DNA of 64,000 bases from Eledone cirrhosa (GCA_964016885.1 OZ024741.1:415289081-415353080), one strand, 5' to 3'; shown: positions 10,330 through 25,875, counted from the stretch's first letter. A program made the numbers and translations. The notes: generated from the sequence alone by a model not told the origin.

Positions 10330-13300
10330 TTTAGTTACCAACCTGGTCAACACTAACCAGGACTATTACCTACAGTTGTCTTAACCCTTTAGTTACCAAC
10401 CTGGTCAACACTGACCAGGACTATTACCTACAGTTGTCTTAACCCTTTAGTTACTAACCTGGTCAACACTGACCAGCACTATTATCTACAGTTGTCGTAA
10501 CACTTTAGTTACCAACCTGGTCAACACTTACCAGGACTATTACCTACAGTTGTCTTAACACTTTAGTTACCAACCTGGTCAACACTTACCAGGACTATTA
10601 CCTACAGTTGTCTTATCCCTTTAGTTACCAACCTGGTCAACACTGACCAGGACTATTACCTACAGTTGTCTTAACCCTTTAGTTACCAACCTGGTCAACA
10701 CTGACCAGGACTATTACCTACAGTTGTCTTAAACCTTTAGTTTCCAACCTGGTCAACACTGACCAGGAATATTACCTGCAGTTGTCTTAACCCTTTAGTT
10801 ACCAACCTGGTCAACACTAACCAGGACTATTACCTAAAGTTGTCTTAACCCTTTAGTTAAGTTACCAACCTGGTCAATAGTGACCAGAACTATTACCTAC
10901 AGTTGTCTTAACCCTTTAGTTACCAACCTGGTCAACACTGACCAGGACTATTACCTACAGTTGTCTTGACTCTTTAGTTTCCAACCTGGTCAACACTGAC
11001 CAGGACTATTACCTTCAGTTGTCTTAACCCTTTAGTTACCAGTCTGGTCAACCCTGACCAGCACTATTATCTACAGTTGTCTTAACCCTTTAGTTACCAC
11101 TCTGGTCAACACTGACCAGCACTATTATCTACAGTTGTCTTGACCCTTTAGTTAGCAGTCTGGTCAACACTGACCAGGACTATTACCTACAGTTGTCGTA
11201 ACACTTTAGTTATCAACCTAGTCAACACTAACCAGGACTATTATCTGCAGTTGTCGTAACACTTTAGTTACCAAACTGGTCAACACTTACCAGGACTATT
11301 ACCTACAGTTGTCTTAACACTTTAGTTACCAGCCTGGTCAACACTTACCAGGACTATTACCTACAGTTGTCTTAACCCTTTAGTTACCAACCTAGTCAAC
11401 ACTAACCAGGACTATTAACTACAGTTGTCTTGACCCTTTAGTTACCAACCTGGTCAACATTGACCAGGACTAATACCTACAGTTGTCTTAACCCTTTAGT
11501 TACCAACCTGGTCAACACTGACCAGGACTATTACCTACAGTTGTCTTAACCCTTTAGTTACCAACCTGGTCAACACTAACCAGGAATATTATCTACAGTT
11601 GTGTTAACCCTTTAGTTACCAACCTGGTCAACACTAACCAGGACTATTACCTACAGTTGTCTTAAACCTTTAGTTTCCAACCTGGTCAACACAGACCAGG
11701 ACTATTACCTACAGTTGTCTTAACCCTTTAGTTACCAACCCAGTCAACACTAACCAGGACGATTACCTACAGTTCTCTTAACCCTTTAGTTACCAACCTG
11801 GTCAACACTGACCAGCACTATTATCTACAGTTGTCTTAAGCCTTTAGTTAACAGTCTGGTCAACACTGACCGGCACTATTATCTACAGTTGTCTTAACCC
11901 TTTAGTTACCAGTCTAGTCAACACTGACCAGCACTATTATCTACAGTTGTCGTAACACTTTAGTTACCAATCTGGTCAACACTTACCAGGACTATTACCT
12001 ACAGTTGATGTAACCCTTTAGTTACCAACCTGGTCAACACTAACCAGGACTATTACCTACAGTTGTCTTAACCCTTTAAATTCCAACCTGGTCAACACTG
12101 ACCAGGACTATTACCTACAGTTGATGTAACCCTTTAGTTACCAACCTGGTCAACACTAACCAGGACTATTACCTACAGTTGTCTTAACCCTTTAAATTCC
12201 AACCTGGTCAACACTGACCAGGACTATTGCCTACAGTTGTCTTAACCCTTTAGTTACCAACCTGGTCAACACTGACCAGGACTATTGCCTACATTTGTCT
12301 TAACCCTTTAGTTACCAACCTGGTCAACACTGACCAGAACTATTGCCTACAGTTGTCTTAACCCTTTAGTTACCAACCTGGTCAACACTGACCAGGACTA
12401 TTACCTACAGTTGTCTTAACCCTTTAGTTACCAACCTGGTCAACACTGACCAGGACTATTACCTACAGTTCTCTTAACCCTTTAGTTACCAGTCTGGTCA
12501 ACACTGACCTGCACTATTATCTACAGTTGTCTTAACCCTTTAGTTACCAACCTGGTCAACATTTACCAGGACTATTACCTACAGTTGTCTTAACCCTTTA
12601 GTTACCAACCTGGTCAACACTGACCAGGACTATTACCTACAGTTGTCTTAACCCTTTAGTTACCAACCTGGTCAACACTTACCAGGACTATTACCTACAG
12701 TTGTCTTAACCCTTTAGTTACCAACCTGGTCAACACTAACCAGGACTATTACCTACAGGTGTCTTAACCTTTAGTTACCAACCTGGTCAACACTAACCAG
12801 GACTATTACCTACAGTTGTCTTAACCCTTTAGTTACCAACCTGGTCAACACTTACCAGGACTATTACCTACAGTTGTCTTAACCCTTTAGTTACAAACCT
12901 GGTCAATAATAACCAGGACTATTACCTACAGTTGTCTTAACCCTTTAGTTACCAACCTGGTCAAGACTGACCAGGACTATTACCTACAGTTGTCTTAACC
13001 CTTTAGTTACTAACCTGGTCAACACTGACCAGGACTATTACCTACAGTTGTCCTAACCCTTTAGTTACCAATCTGGTCAACACTAACCAGGACTATTATC
13101 TACAGTTGTCTTAACCCTTTAGTTACCAACCTGGTCAAAACTTACCAGGACTATTACCTAAAGTTGTCTTAACCCTTTAGTTACCAACCTGGTCAACACT
13201 AACCAGGACTATTACCTACAGTTGTCTTAACCCTTTAGTTACCAGTCTGGTCAACACTAACCAGGACTATTACCTACAGTTGTCTTAACACTTTAGTTAC

Positions 13301-16300
13301 CAATCTGGTCAACACTGACCAGGACTATTACCTACAGTTCTCTTAACCCTTTAGTTACCAGCCTGGTCAACACTGACCAGCACTATTATCTACAGTTGTC
13401 TTAACCCTTTGGTTACCAACCTGGTCAACACTGACCAGCACTATTATGTACAGTTGTCGTAACCCTTTAGTTACCAACCTGGTCAACACTGACCAGGACT
13501 ATTACCTACAGTTGTCTTAACCCTTTAGTTACCAACCTGGTCAACACTGACCAGAACTATTAGCTACAGTTGTCTTAACCCTTTAGTTACCAACCTGGTC
13601 AACACTAACCAGGACTATTACCTACAGTTGTCTTAACCCTTTAGTTACCAACCTGGTCAACACTTACCAGGACTATTACCTACAGTTGTCTTAACCCTTT
13701 AGTTACAAACCTTTTCAACAATAACCAGGACTATTACCTACAGTTGTCTTAACCCTTTAGTTACCAACCTGGTCAACACTGACCAGAACTATTACCTACA
13801 GTTGTCTTAACCCTTTAGTTACTAACCTGGTCAACACTGACCAGGACTATTACCTACAGTTGTCTTAACCCTTTAGTTCCCAACCTGGTCAACACTTACC
13901 AGGACTATTACCTACAGTTGTCTTAACCCTTTAGTTACCAACCTGGTCAACACTAACCAGGACTATTACCTACAGTTGTCTTAACCCTTTAGTTACCAGT
14001 CTGGTCAACACTAACCAGGACTATTACCTACAGTTGTCTTAACACTTTAGTTACCAATCTGGTCAACACTGACCAGGACTATTACCTACAGTTCTCTTAA
14101 CCCTTTAGTTACCAGCCTGGTCAACACTGACCAGCACTATTATCTACAGTTGTCTTAACCCTTTGGTTACCAACCTGGTCAACACTGACCAGCACTATTA
14201 TCTACAGTTGTCGTAACCCTTTAGTTACCAACCTGGTCAACACTGACCAGGACTATTACCTACAGTTGTCTTAACCCTTTAGTTACCAACCTGGTCAACA
14301 CTGACCAGAACTATTAGCTACAGTTGTCTTAACCCTTTAGTTACCAACCTGGTCAACACTAACCAGGACTATTACCTACAGTTGTCTTAACCCTTTAGTT
14401 ACCAACCTGGTCAACACTTACCAGGACTATTACCTACAGTTGTCTTAACCCTTTAGTTACAAACCTGGTGAACAATAACCAGGACTATTACCTACAGTTG
14501 TCTTAACCCTTTAGTTACCAACCTGGTCAACACTGACCAGGACTTACCTACAGTTGTCTTAACCCTTTAGTTACTAACCTGGTCAACACTGACCAGGACT
14601 ATTACCTACAGTTGTCTTAACCCTTTAGTTACCAACCTGGTCAACACTTACCAGGACTATTACCTACAGTTGTCTTAACCCTTTAGTTACCAACCTGGTC
14701 AACACTAACCAGGACTATTACCTACAGTTGTCTTAACCCTTTAGTTACCTGTCTGGTCAACACTAACCAGGACTATTACCTAGAGTTGTCTTAACACTTT
14801 AGTTACCAATCTGGTCAACACTGACCAGGACTATTACCTACAGTTCTCTTAACCCTTTAGTTACCAGCCTGGTCAACACTGACCAGCACTATTATCTACA
14901 GTTGTCTTAACCCTTTGGTTACCAACCTGGTCAACGCTGACCAGCACTATTATCTACAGTTGTCGTAACCCTTTAGTTACCAACCTGGTCAACACTGACC
15001 AGGACTATTACCTACAGTTGTCTTAACCCTTTAGTTACTAACCTGGTCAACACTGACCAGGACTATTACCTACAGTTGTCTTAACCCTTTAGTTACCAAC
15101 CTGGTCAACACTTACCAGGACTATTACCTACAGTTGTCTTAACCCTTTAGTTACCAACCTGGTCAACACTAACCAGGACTATTACCTACACTTGTCTTAA
15201 CCCTTTAGTTACCAGTCTGGTCAACACTAACCAGGACTATTACCTACAGTTGTCTTAACACTTTAGTTACCAATCTGGTCAACACTGACCAGGACTATTA
15301 CCTACAGTTCTCTTAACCCTTTAGTTACCAGCCTGGTCAACACTGACCAGCACTATTATCTACAGTTGTCTTAACCCTTTGGTTACCAACCTGGTCAACA
15401 CTGACCAGCACTATTATCTACAGTTGTCGTAACCCTTTAGTTACCAACCTGGTCAACACTGACCAGGACTATTACCTACAGTTGTCTTAACCCTTTAGTT
15501 ACCAACCTGGTCAACACTGACTAGAACTATTAGCTACAGTTGTCTTAACCCTTTAGTTACCAACCTGGTCAACACTAACCAGGACTATTACCTACAGTTG
15601 TCTTAACCCTTTAGTTACCAACCTGGTCAACACTTACCAGGACTATTACCTACAGTTGTCTTAACCCTTTAGTTACAAACCTGGTCAACAATAACCAGGA
15701 CTATTACCTACAGTTGTCTTAACCCTTTAGTTACCAACCTGGTCAACACTGACCAGGACTATTACCTACAGTTGTCTTAACCCTTTAGTTACTAACCTGG
15801 TCAACACTGACCAGGACTATTACCTAGAGTTGTCCTAACCCTTTAGTTACCAATCTGGTCAACACTAACCAGGACTATTATCTACAGTTGTCTTAACCCT
15901 TTAGTTACCAACCTGGTCAACACTTACCAGGACTATTACCTACAGTTGTCTTAACCCTTTAGTTACCAACCTGGTCAACACTAACCAGGACTATTACCTA
16001 CAGTTGTCTTAACCCTTTAGTTACCAGTCTGGTCAACACTAACCAGGACTATTACCTACAGTTGTCTTAACACTTTAGTTACCAATCTGGTCAACACTGA
16101 CCAGGACTATTACCTACAGTTCTCTTAACCCTTTAGTTACCAGCCTGGTCAACACTGACCAGCACTATTATCTACAGTTGTCTTAACCCTTTGGTTACCA
16201 ACCTGGTCAACACTGACCAGCACTATTATGTACAGTTGTCGTAACCCTTTAGTTACCAACCTGGTCAACACTGACCGGGACTATTACCTACAGTTGTCTT

Positions 16301-19300
16301 AACCCTTTAGTTACCAACCTGGTCAACACTGACCAGAACTATTAGCTACAGTTGTCTTAACCCTTTAGTTACCAACCTGGTCAACACTAACCAGGACTAT
16401 TACCTACAGTTGTCTTAACCCTTTAGTTACCAACCTGGTCAACACTTACCAGGACTATTACCTACAGTTGTCTTAACCCTTTAGTTACAAACCTGGTCAA
16501 CAATAACCAGGACTATTACCTACAGTTGTCTTAACCCTTTAGTTACCAACCTGGTCAACACTGACCAGGACTATTACCTACAGTTGTCTTAACCCTTTAG
16601 TTACTAACCTGGTCAACACTGACCAGGACTATTACCTACAGTTGTCTTAACGCTTTAGTTACCAACCTGGTCAACACTTACCAGGACTATTACCTACAGT
16701 TGTCTTAACCCTTTAGTTACCAACCTGGTCAACACTAACCAGGACTATTACCTACAGTTGTCTTAACCCTTTAGTTACCAACCTGGTCAACACTGACCAG
16801 GACTATTACCTACAGTTGTCTTAACCCTTTAGTTACTAACCTGGTCAACACTGACCAGCACTATTATCTACAGTTGTCGTAACACTTTAGTTACCAACCT
16901 GGTCAACACTTACCAGGACTATTACCTACAGTTGTCTTAACACTTTAGTTACCAACCTGGTCAACACTTACCAGGACTATTACCTACAGTTGTCTTATCC
17001 CTTTAGTTACCAACCTGGTCAACACTGACCAGGACTATTACCTACAGTTGTCTTAACCCTTTAGTTACCAACCTGGTCAACACTGACCAGGACTATTACC
17101 TACAGTTGTCTTAAACCTTTAGTTACCAACCTGGTCAACACTGACCAGGACTATTACCTACAGTTGTCTTAAACCTTTAGTTTCCAACCTGGTCAACACT
17201 GACCAGGAATATTACCTGCAGTTGTCTTAACCCTTTAGTTACCAACCTGGTCAACACTAACCAGGACTATTACCTAAAGTTGTCTTAACCCTTTAGTTAA
17301 GTTACCAACCTGGTCAATAGTGACCAGAACTATTACCTACAGTTGTCTTAACCCTTTAGTTACCAACCTGGTCAACACTGACCAGGACTATTACCTACAG
17401 TTGTCTTGACTCTTTAGTTTCCAACCTGGTCAACACTGACCAGGACTATTACCTTCAGTTGTCTTAACCCTTTAGTTACCAGTCTGGTCAACCCTGACCA
17501 GCACTATTATCTACAGTTGTCTTAACCCTTTAGTTACCACTCTGGTCAACACTGACCAGCACTATTATCTACAGTTGTCTTGACCCTTTAGTTAGCAGTC
17601 TGGTCAACACTGACCAGGACTATTACCTACAGTTGTCGTAACACTTTAGTTATCAACCTAGTCAACACTAACCAGGACTATTATCTGCAGTTGTCGTAAC
17701 ACTTTAGTTACCAAACTGGTCAACACTTACCAGGACTATTACCTACAGTTGTCTTAACACTTTAGTTACCAGCCTGGTCAACACTTACCAGGACTATTAC
17801 CTACAGTTGTCTTAACCCTTTAGTTACCAACCTAGTCAACACTAACCAGGACTATTAACTACAGTTGTCTTGACCCTTTAGTTACCAACCTGGTCAACAT
17901 TGACCAGGACTAATACCTACAGTTGTCTTAACCCTTTAGTTACCAACCTGGTCAACACTGACCAGGACTATTACCTACAGTTGTCTTAACCCTTTAGTTA
18001 CCAACCTGGTCAACACTAACCAGGAATATTATCTACAGTTGTGTTAACCCTTTAGTTACCAACCTGGTCAACACTAACCAGGACTATTACCTACAGTTGT
18101 CTTAAACCTTTAGTTTCCAACCTGGTCAACACAGACCAGGACTATTACCTACAGTTGTCTTAACCCTTTAGTTACCAACCCAGTCAACACTAACCAGGAC
18201 GATTACCTACAGTTCTCTTAACCCTTTAGTTACCAACCTGGTCAACACTGACCAGCACTATTATCTACAGTTGTCTTAAGCCTTTAGTTAACAGTCTGGT
18301 CAACACTGACCGGCACTATTATCTACAGTTGTCTTAACCCTTTAGTTACCAGTCTAGTCAACACTGACCAGCACTATTATCTACAGTTGTCGTAACACTT
18401 TAGTTACCAATCTGGTCAACACTTACCAGGACTATTACCTACAGTTGATGTAACCCTTTAGTTACCAACCTGGTCAACACTAACCAGGACTATTACCTAC
18501 AGTTGTCTTAACCCTTTAAATTCCAACCTGGTCAACACTGACCAGGACTATTACCTACAGTTGATGTAACCCTTTAGTTACCAACCTGGTCAACACTAAC
18601 CAGGACTATTACCTACAGTTGTCTTAACCCTTTAAATTCCAACCTGGTCAACACTGACCAGGACTATTGCCTACAGTTGTCTTAACCCTTTAGTTACCAA
18701 CCTGGTCAACACTGACCAGGACTATTGCCTACATTTGTCTTAACCCTTTAGTTACCAACCTGGTCAACACTGACCAGAACTATTGCCTACAGTTGTCTTA
18801 ACCCTTTAGTTACCAACCTGGTCAACACTGACCAGGACTATTACCTACAGTTGTCTTAACCCTTTAGTTACCAACCTGGTCAACACTGACCAGGACTATT
18901 ACCTACAGTTCTCTTAACCCTTTAGTTACCAGTCTGGTCAACACTGACCTGCACTATTATCTACAGTTGTCTTAACCCTTTAGTTACCAACCTGGTCAAC
19001 ATTTACCAGGACTATTACCTACAGTTGTCTTAACCCTTTAGTTACCAACCTGGTCAACACTGACCAGGACTATTACCTACAGTTGTCTTAACCCTTTAGT
19101 TACCAACCTGGTCAACACTTACCAGGACTATTACCTACAGTTGTCTTAACCCTTTAGTTACCAACCTGGTCAACACTAACCAGGACTATTACCTACAGGT
19201 GTCTTAACCCTTTAGTTACCAACCTGGTCAACACTAACCAGGACTATTACCTACAGTTGTCTTAACCCTTTAGTTACCAACCTGGTCAAAACTTACCAGG

Positions 19301-21520
19301 ACTATTACCTACAGTTGTCTTAACCCTTTAGTTACAAACCTGGTCAATAATAACCAGGACTATTACCTACAGTTGTCTTAACCCTTTAGTTACCAACCTG
19401 GTCAAGACTGACCAGGACTATTACCTACAGTTGTCTTAACCCTTTAGTTACTAACCTGGTCAACACTGACCAGGACTATTACCTACAGTTGTCCTAACCC
19501 TTTAGTTACCAATCTGGTCAACACTAACCAGGACTATTATCTACAGTTGTCTTAACCCTTTAGTTACCAACCTGGTCAAAACTTACCAGGACTATTACCT
19601 ACAGTTGTCTTAACCCTTTAGTTACCAACCTGGTCAACACTAACCAGGACTATTACCTACAGTTGTCTTAACCCTTTAGTTACCAGTCTGGTCAACACTA
19701 ACCAGGACTATTACCTACAGTTGTCTTAACACTTTAGTTACCAATCTGGTCAACACTGACCAGGACTATTACCTACAGTTGCCTTAACCCTTTAGTTACC
19801 AACCTGGTCAACACTAACCAGGACTATTACCTACAGTTGTCTTAACCCTTTAGTTACCAGTCTGGTCAACACTAACCAGGACTATTATGTACAGTTGTCG
19901 TAACCCTTTAGTTACCAACCTGGTCAACACTGACCAGGACTATTACCTACAGTTGTCTTAACCCTTTAGTTACCAACCTGGTCAACACTGACCAGAACTA
20001 TTAGCTACAGTTGTCTTAACCCTTTAGTTACCAACCTGGTCAACACTAACCAGGACTATTACCTACAGTTGTCTTAACCCTTTAGTTACCAACCTGGTCA
20101 ACACTTACCAGGACTATTACCTACAGTTGTCTTAACCCTTTAGTTACAAACCTTTTCAACAATAACCAGGACTATTACCTACAGTTGTCTTAACCCTTTA
20201 GTTACCAACCTGGTCAACACTGACCAGAACTATTACCTACAGTTGTCTTAACCCTTTAGTTACTAACCTGGTCAACACTGACCAGGACTATTACCTACAG
20301 TTGTCTTAACCCTTTAGTTCCCAACCTGGTCAACACTTACCAGGACTATTACCTACAGTTGTCTTAACCCTTTAGTTACCAACCTGGTCAACACTAACCA
20401 GGACTATTACCTACAGTTGTCTTAACCCTTTAGTTACCAGTCTGGTCAACACTAACCAGGACTATTACCTACAGTTGTCTTAACACTTTAGTTACCAATC
20501 TGGTCAACACTGACCAGGACTATTACCTACAGTTCTCTTAACCCTTTAGTTACCAGCCTGGTCAACACTGACCAGCACTATTATCTACAGTTGTCTTAAC
20601 CCTTTGGTTACCAACCTGGTCAACACTGACCAGCACTATTATCTACAGTTGTCGTAACCCTTTAGTTACCAACCTGGTCAACACTGACCAGGACTATTAC
20701 CTACAGTTGTCTTAACCCTTTAGTTACCAACCTGGTCAACACTGACCAGAACTATTAGCTACAGTTGTCTTAACCCTTTAGTTACCAACCTGGTCAACAC
20801 TAACCAGGACTATTACCTACAGTTGTCTTAACCCTTTAGTTACCAACCTGGTCAACACTTACCAGGACTATTACCTACAGTTGTCTTAACCCTTTAGTTA
20901 CAAACCTGGTGAACAATAACCAGGACTATTACCTACAGTTGTCTTAACCCTTTAGTTACCAACCTGGTCAACACTGACCAGGACTTACCTACAGTTGTCT
21001 TAACCCTTTAGTTACTAACCTGGTCAACACTGACCAGGACTATTACCTACAGTTGTCTTAACCCTTTAGTTACCAACCTGGTCAACACTTACCAGGACTA
21101 TTACCTACAGTTGTCTTAACCCTTTAGTTACCAACCTGGTCAACACTAACCAGGACTATTACCTACAGTTGTCTTAACCCTTTAGTTACCTGTCTGGTCA
21201 ACACTAACCAGGACTATTACCTAGAGTTGTCTTAACACTTTAGTTACCAATCTGGTCAACACTGACCAGGACTATTACCTACAGTTCTCTTAACCCTTTA
21301 GTTACCAGCCTGGTCAACACTGACCAGCACTATTATCTACAGTTGTCTTAACCCTTTGGTTACCAACCTGGTCAACACTGACCAGCACTATTATCTACAG
21401 TTGTCGTAACCCTTTAGTTACCAACCTGGTCAACACTGACCAGGACTATTACCTACAGTTGTCTTAACCCTTTAGTTACTAACCTGGTCAACACTGACCA
21501 GGACTATTACCTACAGTTGT
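10330..21520. repeat. 6.4-kb offset duplication (10.3-15.1 kb and 16.7-21.5 kb)
   Basis: Rare variants in about 10,330-15,080 recur in about 16,712-21,520. The offset is 6,382 bp at first (GTCGTAACAC 10491/16873). It becomes 6,440 after one monomer insertion near 17,111 (GTTA-insert 10861/17301; CCCAGTC 11741/18181). It becomes 6,441 after a 1-bp deletion near 12,769 in copy 1 (CCTTTTCAAC 13710/20151; GTGAACAATAACC 14470/20911). The homology stops abruptly near 15,080/21,520. Confidence 0.8.
13411..14916. repeat. Example of 13-monomer higher-order repeat
   Basis: A distinctive TTTGGTTACC monomer (G replacing A in TTTAGTTACC) recurs within an ordered series of variants. In order these are: CAGTCTGG with TAACC; a CAATCTGG unit entered through AACACTTT; a CAGCCTGG unit entered through GTTCTC; the TTTGGTT unit; a unit entered through GTCGTAACC; an AGAACTATTAGC unit; a TAACC unit; a TTACC unit; a CAAACC unit with AATAACC; and so on. 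Here the marker is at 13411, 14165 and 14917, spaced 754 and 752 bp apart (13 monomers; the second carries a 2-bp deletion). Elsewhere the same marker is spaced 812 bp (4533 to 5345; 15381 to 16193), 464 bp, or larger multiples of 58. Confidence 0.85.
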
Positions 21521-24500
21521 CTTAAACCTTTAGTTACCAACCTGGTCAACACTGACCAGGACTATTACCTACAGTTGTCTTAAACCTTTAGTTTCCAACC
21601 TGGTCAACACTGACCAGGAATATTACCTGCAGTTGTCTTAACCCTTTAGTTACCAACCTGGTCAACACTAACCAGGACTATTACCTAAAGTTGTCTTAAC
21701 CCTTTAGTTAAGTTACCAACCTGGTCAATAGTGACCAGAACTATTACCTACAGTTGTCTTAACCCTTTAGTTACCAACCTGGTCAACACTGACCAGGACT
21801 ATTACCTACAGTTGTCTTGACTCTTTAGTTTCCAACCTGGTCAACACTGACCAGGACTATTACCTTCAGTTGTCTTAACCCTTTAGTTACCAGTCTGGTC
21901 AACCCTGACCAGCACTATTATCTACAGTTGTCTTAACCCTTTAGTTACCACTCTGGTCAACACTGACCAGCACTATTATCTACAGTTGTCTTGACCCTTT
22001 AGTTAGCAGTCTGGTCAACACTGACCAGGACTATTACCTACAGTTGTCGTAACACTTTAGTTATCAACCTAGTCAACACTAACCAGGACTATTATCTGCA
22101 GTTGTCGTAACACTTTAGTTACCAAACTGGTCAACACTTACCAGGACTATTACCTACAGTTGTCTTAACACTTTAGTTACCAGCCTGGTCAACACTTACC
22201 AGGACTATTACCTACAGTTGTCTTAACCCTTTAGTTACCAACCTAGTCAACACTAACCAGGACTATTAACTACAGTTGTCTTGACCCTTTAGTTACCAAC
22301 CTGGTCAACATTGACCAGGACTAATACCTACAGTTGTCTTAACCCTTTAGTTACCAACCTGGTCAACACTGACCAGGACTATTACCTACAGTTGTCTTAA
22401 CCCTTTAGTTACCAACCTGGTCAACACTAACCAGGAATATTATCTACAGTTGTGTTAACCCTTTAGTTACCAACCTGGTCAACACTAACCAGGACTATTA
22501 CCTACAGTTGTCTTAAACCTTTAGTTTCCAACCTGGTCAACACAGACCAGGACTATTACCTACAGTTGTCTTAACCCTTTAGTTACCAACCCAGTCAACA
22601 CTAACCAGGACGATTACCTACAGTTCTCTTAACCCTTTAGTTACCAACCTGGTCAACACTGACCAGCACTATTATCTACAGTTGTCTTAAGCCTTTAGTT
22701 AACAGTCTGGTCAACACTGACCGGCACTATTATCTACAGTTGTCTTAACCCTTTAGTTACCAGTCTAGTCAACACTGACCAGCACTATTATCTACAGTTG
22801 TCGTAACACTTTAGTTACCAATCTGGTCAACACTTACCAGGACTATTACCTACAGTTGATGTAACCCTTTAGTTACCAACCTGGTCAACACTAACCAGGA
22901 CTATTACCTACAGTTGTCTTAACCCTTTAAATTCCAACCTGGTCAACACTGACCAGGACTATTACCTACAGTTGATGTAACCCTTTAGTTACCAACCTGG
23001 TCAACACTAACCAGGACTATTACCTACAGTTGTCTTAACCCTTTAAATTCCAACCTGGTCAACACTGACCAGGACTATTGCCTACAGTTGTCTTAACCCT
23101 TTAGTTACCAACCTGGTCAACACTGACCAGGACTATTGCCTACATTTGTCTTAACCCTTTAGTTACCAACCTGGTCAACACTGACCAGAACTATTGCCTA
23201 CAGTTGTCTTAACCCTTTAGTTACCAACCTGGTCAACACTGACCAGGACTATTACCTACAGTTGTCTTAACCCTTTAGTTACCAACCTGGTCAACACTGA
23301 CCAGGACTATTACCTACAGTTCTCTTAACCCTTTAGTTACCAGTCTGGTCAACACTGACCTGCACTATTATCTACAGTTGTCTTAACCCTTTAGTTACCA
23401 ACCTGGTCAACATTTACCAGGACTATTACCTACAGTTGTCTTAACCCTTTAGTTACCAACCTGGTCAACACTGACCAGGACTATTACCTACAGTTGTCTT
23501 AACCCTTTAGTTACCAACCTGGTCAACACTTACCAGGACTATTACCTACAGTTGTCTTAACCCTTTAGTTACCAACCTGGTCAACACTAACCAGGACTAT
23601 TACCTACAGGTGTCTTAACCCTTTAGTTACCAACCTGGTCAACACTAACCAGGACTATTACCTACAGTTGTCTTAACCCTTTAGTTACCAACCTGGTCAA
23701 AACTTACCAGGACTATTACCTACAGTTGTCTTAACCCTTTAGTTACAAACCTGGTCAATAATAACCAGGACTATTACCTACAGTTGTCTTAACCCTTTAG
23801 TTACCAACCTGGTCAAGACTGACCAGGACTATTACCTACAGTTGTCTTAACCCTTTAGTTACTAACCTGGTCAACACTGACCAGGACTATTACCTACAGT
23901 TGTCCTAACCCTTTAGTTACCAATCTGGTCAACACTAACCAGGACTATTATCTACAGTTGTCTTAACCCTTTAGTTACCAACCTGGTCAAAACTTACCAG
24001 GACTATTACCTACAGTTGTCTTAACCCTTTAGTTACCAACCTGGTCAACACTAACCAGGACTATTACCTACAGTTGTCTTAACCCTTTAGTTACCAGTCT
24101 GGTCAACACTAACCAGGACTATTACCTACAGTTGTCTTAACACTTTAGTTACCAATCTGGTCAACACTGACCAGGACTATTACCTACAGTTCTCTTAACC
24201 CTTTAGTTACCAGCCTGGTCAACACTGACCAGCACTATTATCTACAGTTGTCTTAACCCTTTGGTTACCAACCTGGTCAACACTGACCAGCACTATTATG
24301 TACAGTTGTCGTAACCCTTTAGTTACCAACCTGGTCAACACTGACCAGGACTATTACCTACAGTTGTCTTAACCCTTTAGTTACCAACCTGGTCAACACT
24401 GACCAGAACTATTAGCTACAGTTGTCTTAACCCTTTAGTTACCAACCTGGTCAACACTAACCAGGACTATTACCTACAGTTGTCTTAACCCTTTACTTAC

Positions 24501-25875
24501 CAACCTGGTCAACACTTACCAGGACTATTACCTACAGTTGTCTTAACCCTTTAGTTACAAACCTTTTCAACAATAACCAGGACTATTACCTACAGTTGTC
24601 TTAACCCTTTAGTTACCAACCTGGTCAACACTGACCAGAACTATTACCTACAGTTGTCTTAACCCTTTAGTTACTAACCTGGTCAACACTGACCAGGACT
24701 ATTACCTACAGTTGTCTTAACCCTTTAGTTCCCAACCTGGTCAACACTTACCAGGACTATTACCTACAGTTGTCTTAACCCTTTAGTTACCAACCTGGTC
24801 AACACTAACCAGGACTATTACCTACAGTTGTCTTAACCCTTTAGTTACCAGTCTGGTCAACACTAACCAGGACTATTACCTACAGTTGTCTTAACACTTT
24901 AGTTACCAATCTGGTCAACACTGACCAGGACTATTACCTACAGTTCTCTTAACCCTTTAGTTACCAGCCTGGTCAACACTGACCAGCACTATTATCTACA
25001 GTTGTCTTAACCCTTTGGTTACCAACCTGGTCAACACTGACCAGCACTATTATCTACAGTTGTCGTAACCCTTTAGTTACCAACCTGGTCAACACTGACC
25101 AGGACTATTACCTACAGTTGTCTTAACCCTTTAGTTACCAACCTGGTCAACACTAACCAGGACTATTACCTACAGTTGTCTTAACCCTTTAGTTACCAAC
25201 CTGGTCAACACTTACCAGGACTATTACCTACAGTTGTCTTAACCCTTTAGTTACAAACCTGGTGAACAATAACCAGGACTATTACCTACAGTTGTCTTAA
25301 CCCTTTAGTTACCAACCTGGTCAACACTGACCAGGACTTACCTACAGTTGTCTTAACCCTTTAGTTACTAACCTGGTCAACACTGACCAGGACTATTACC
25401 TACAGTTGTCTTAACCCTTTAGTTACCAACCTGGTCAACACTTACCAGGACTATTACCTACAGTTGTCTTAACCCTTTAGTTACCAACCTGGTCAACACT
25501 AACCAGGACTATTACCTACAGTTGTCTTAACCCTTTAGTTACCTGTCTGGTCAACACTAACCAGGACTATTACCTAGAGTTGTCTTAACACTTTAGTTAC
25601 CAATCTGGTCAACACTGACCAGGACTATTACCTACAGTTCTCTTAACCCTTTAGTTACCAGCCTGGTCAACACTGACCAGCACTATTATCTACAGTTGTC
25701 TTAACCCTTTGGTTACCAACCTGGTCAACACTGACCAGCACTATTATCTACAGTTGTCGTAACCCTTTAGTTACCAACCTGGTCAACACTGACCAGGACT
25801 ATTACCTACAGTTGTCTTAACCCTTTAGTTACTAACCTGGTCAACACTGACCAGGACTATTACCTACAGTTGTCT
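17111..25875. repeat. 4,411-bp tandem segmental duplication inside the array
   Basis: The block from 17111 to about 21521 is immediately followed by a second copy from 21522. Matching rare variants are offset by exactly 4,411 bp: TTAAACC 17111/21522, the GTTA-insert unit 17301/21712, the CCCAGTC unit 18181/22592, and the CCTTTTCAAC unit 20151/24562. Further on the offset becomes 4,353 (GTGAACAATAACC 20911/25264), because copy 2 lost one 58-bp monomer near 25140. After about 25,875 the sequence resumes the order seen after about 15,080. The duplicated unit is about 76 monomers long. Confidence 0.85.
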
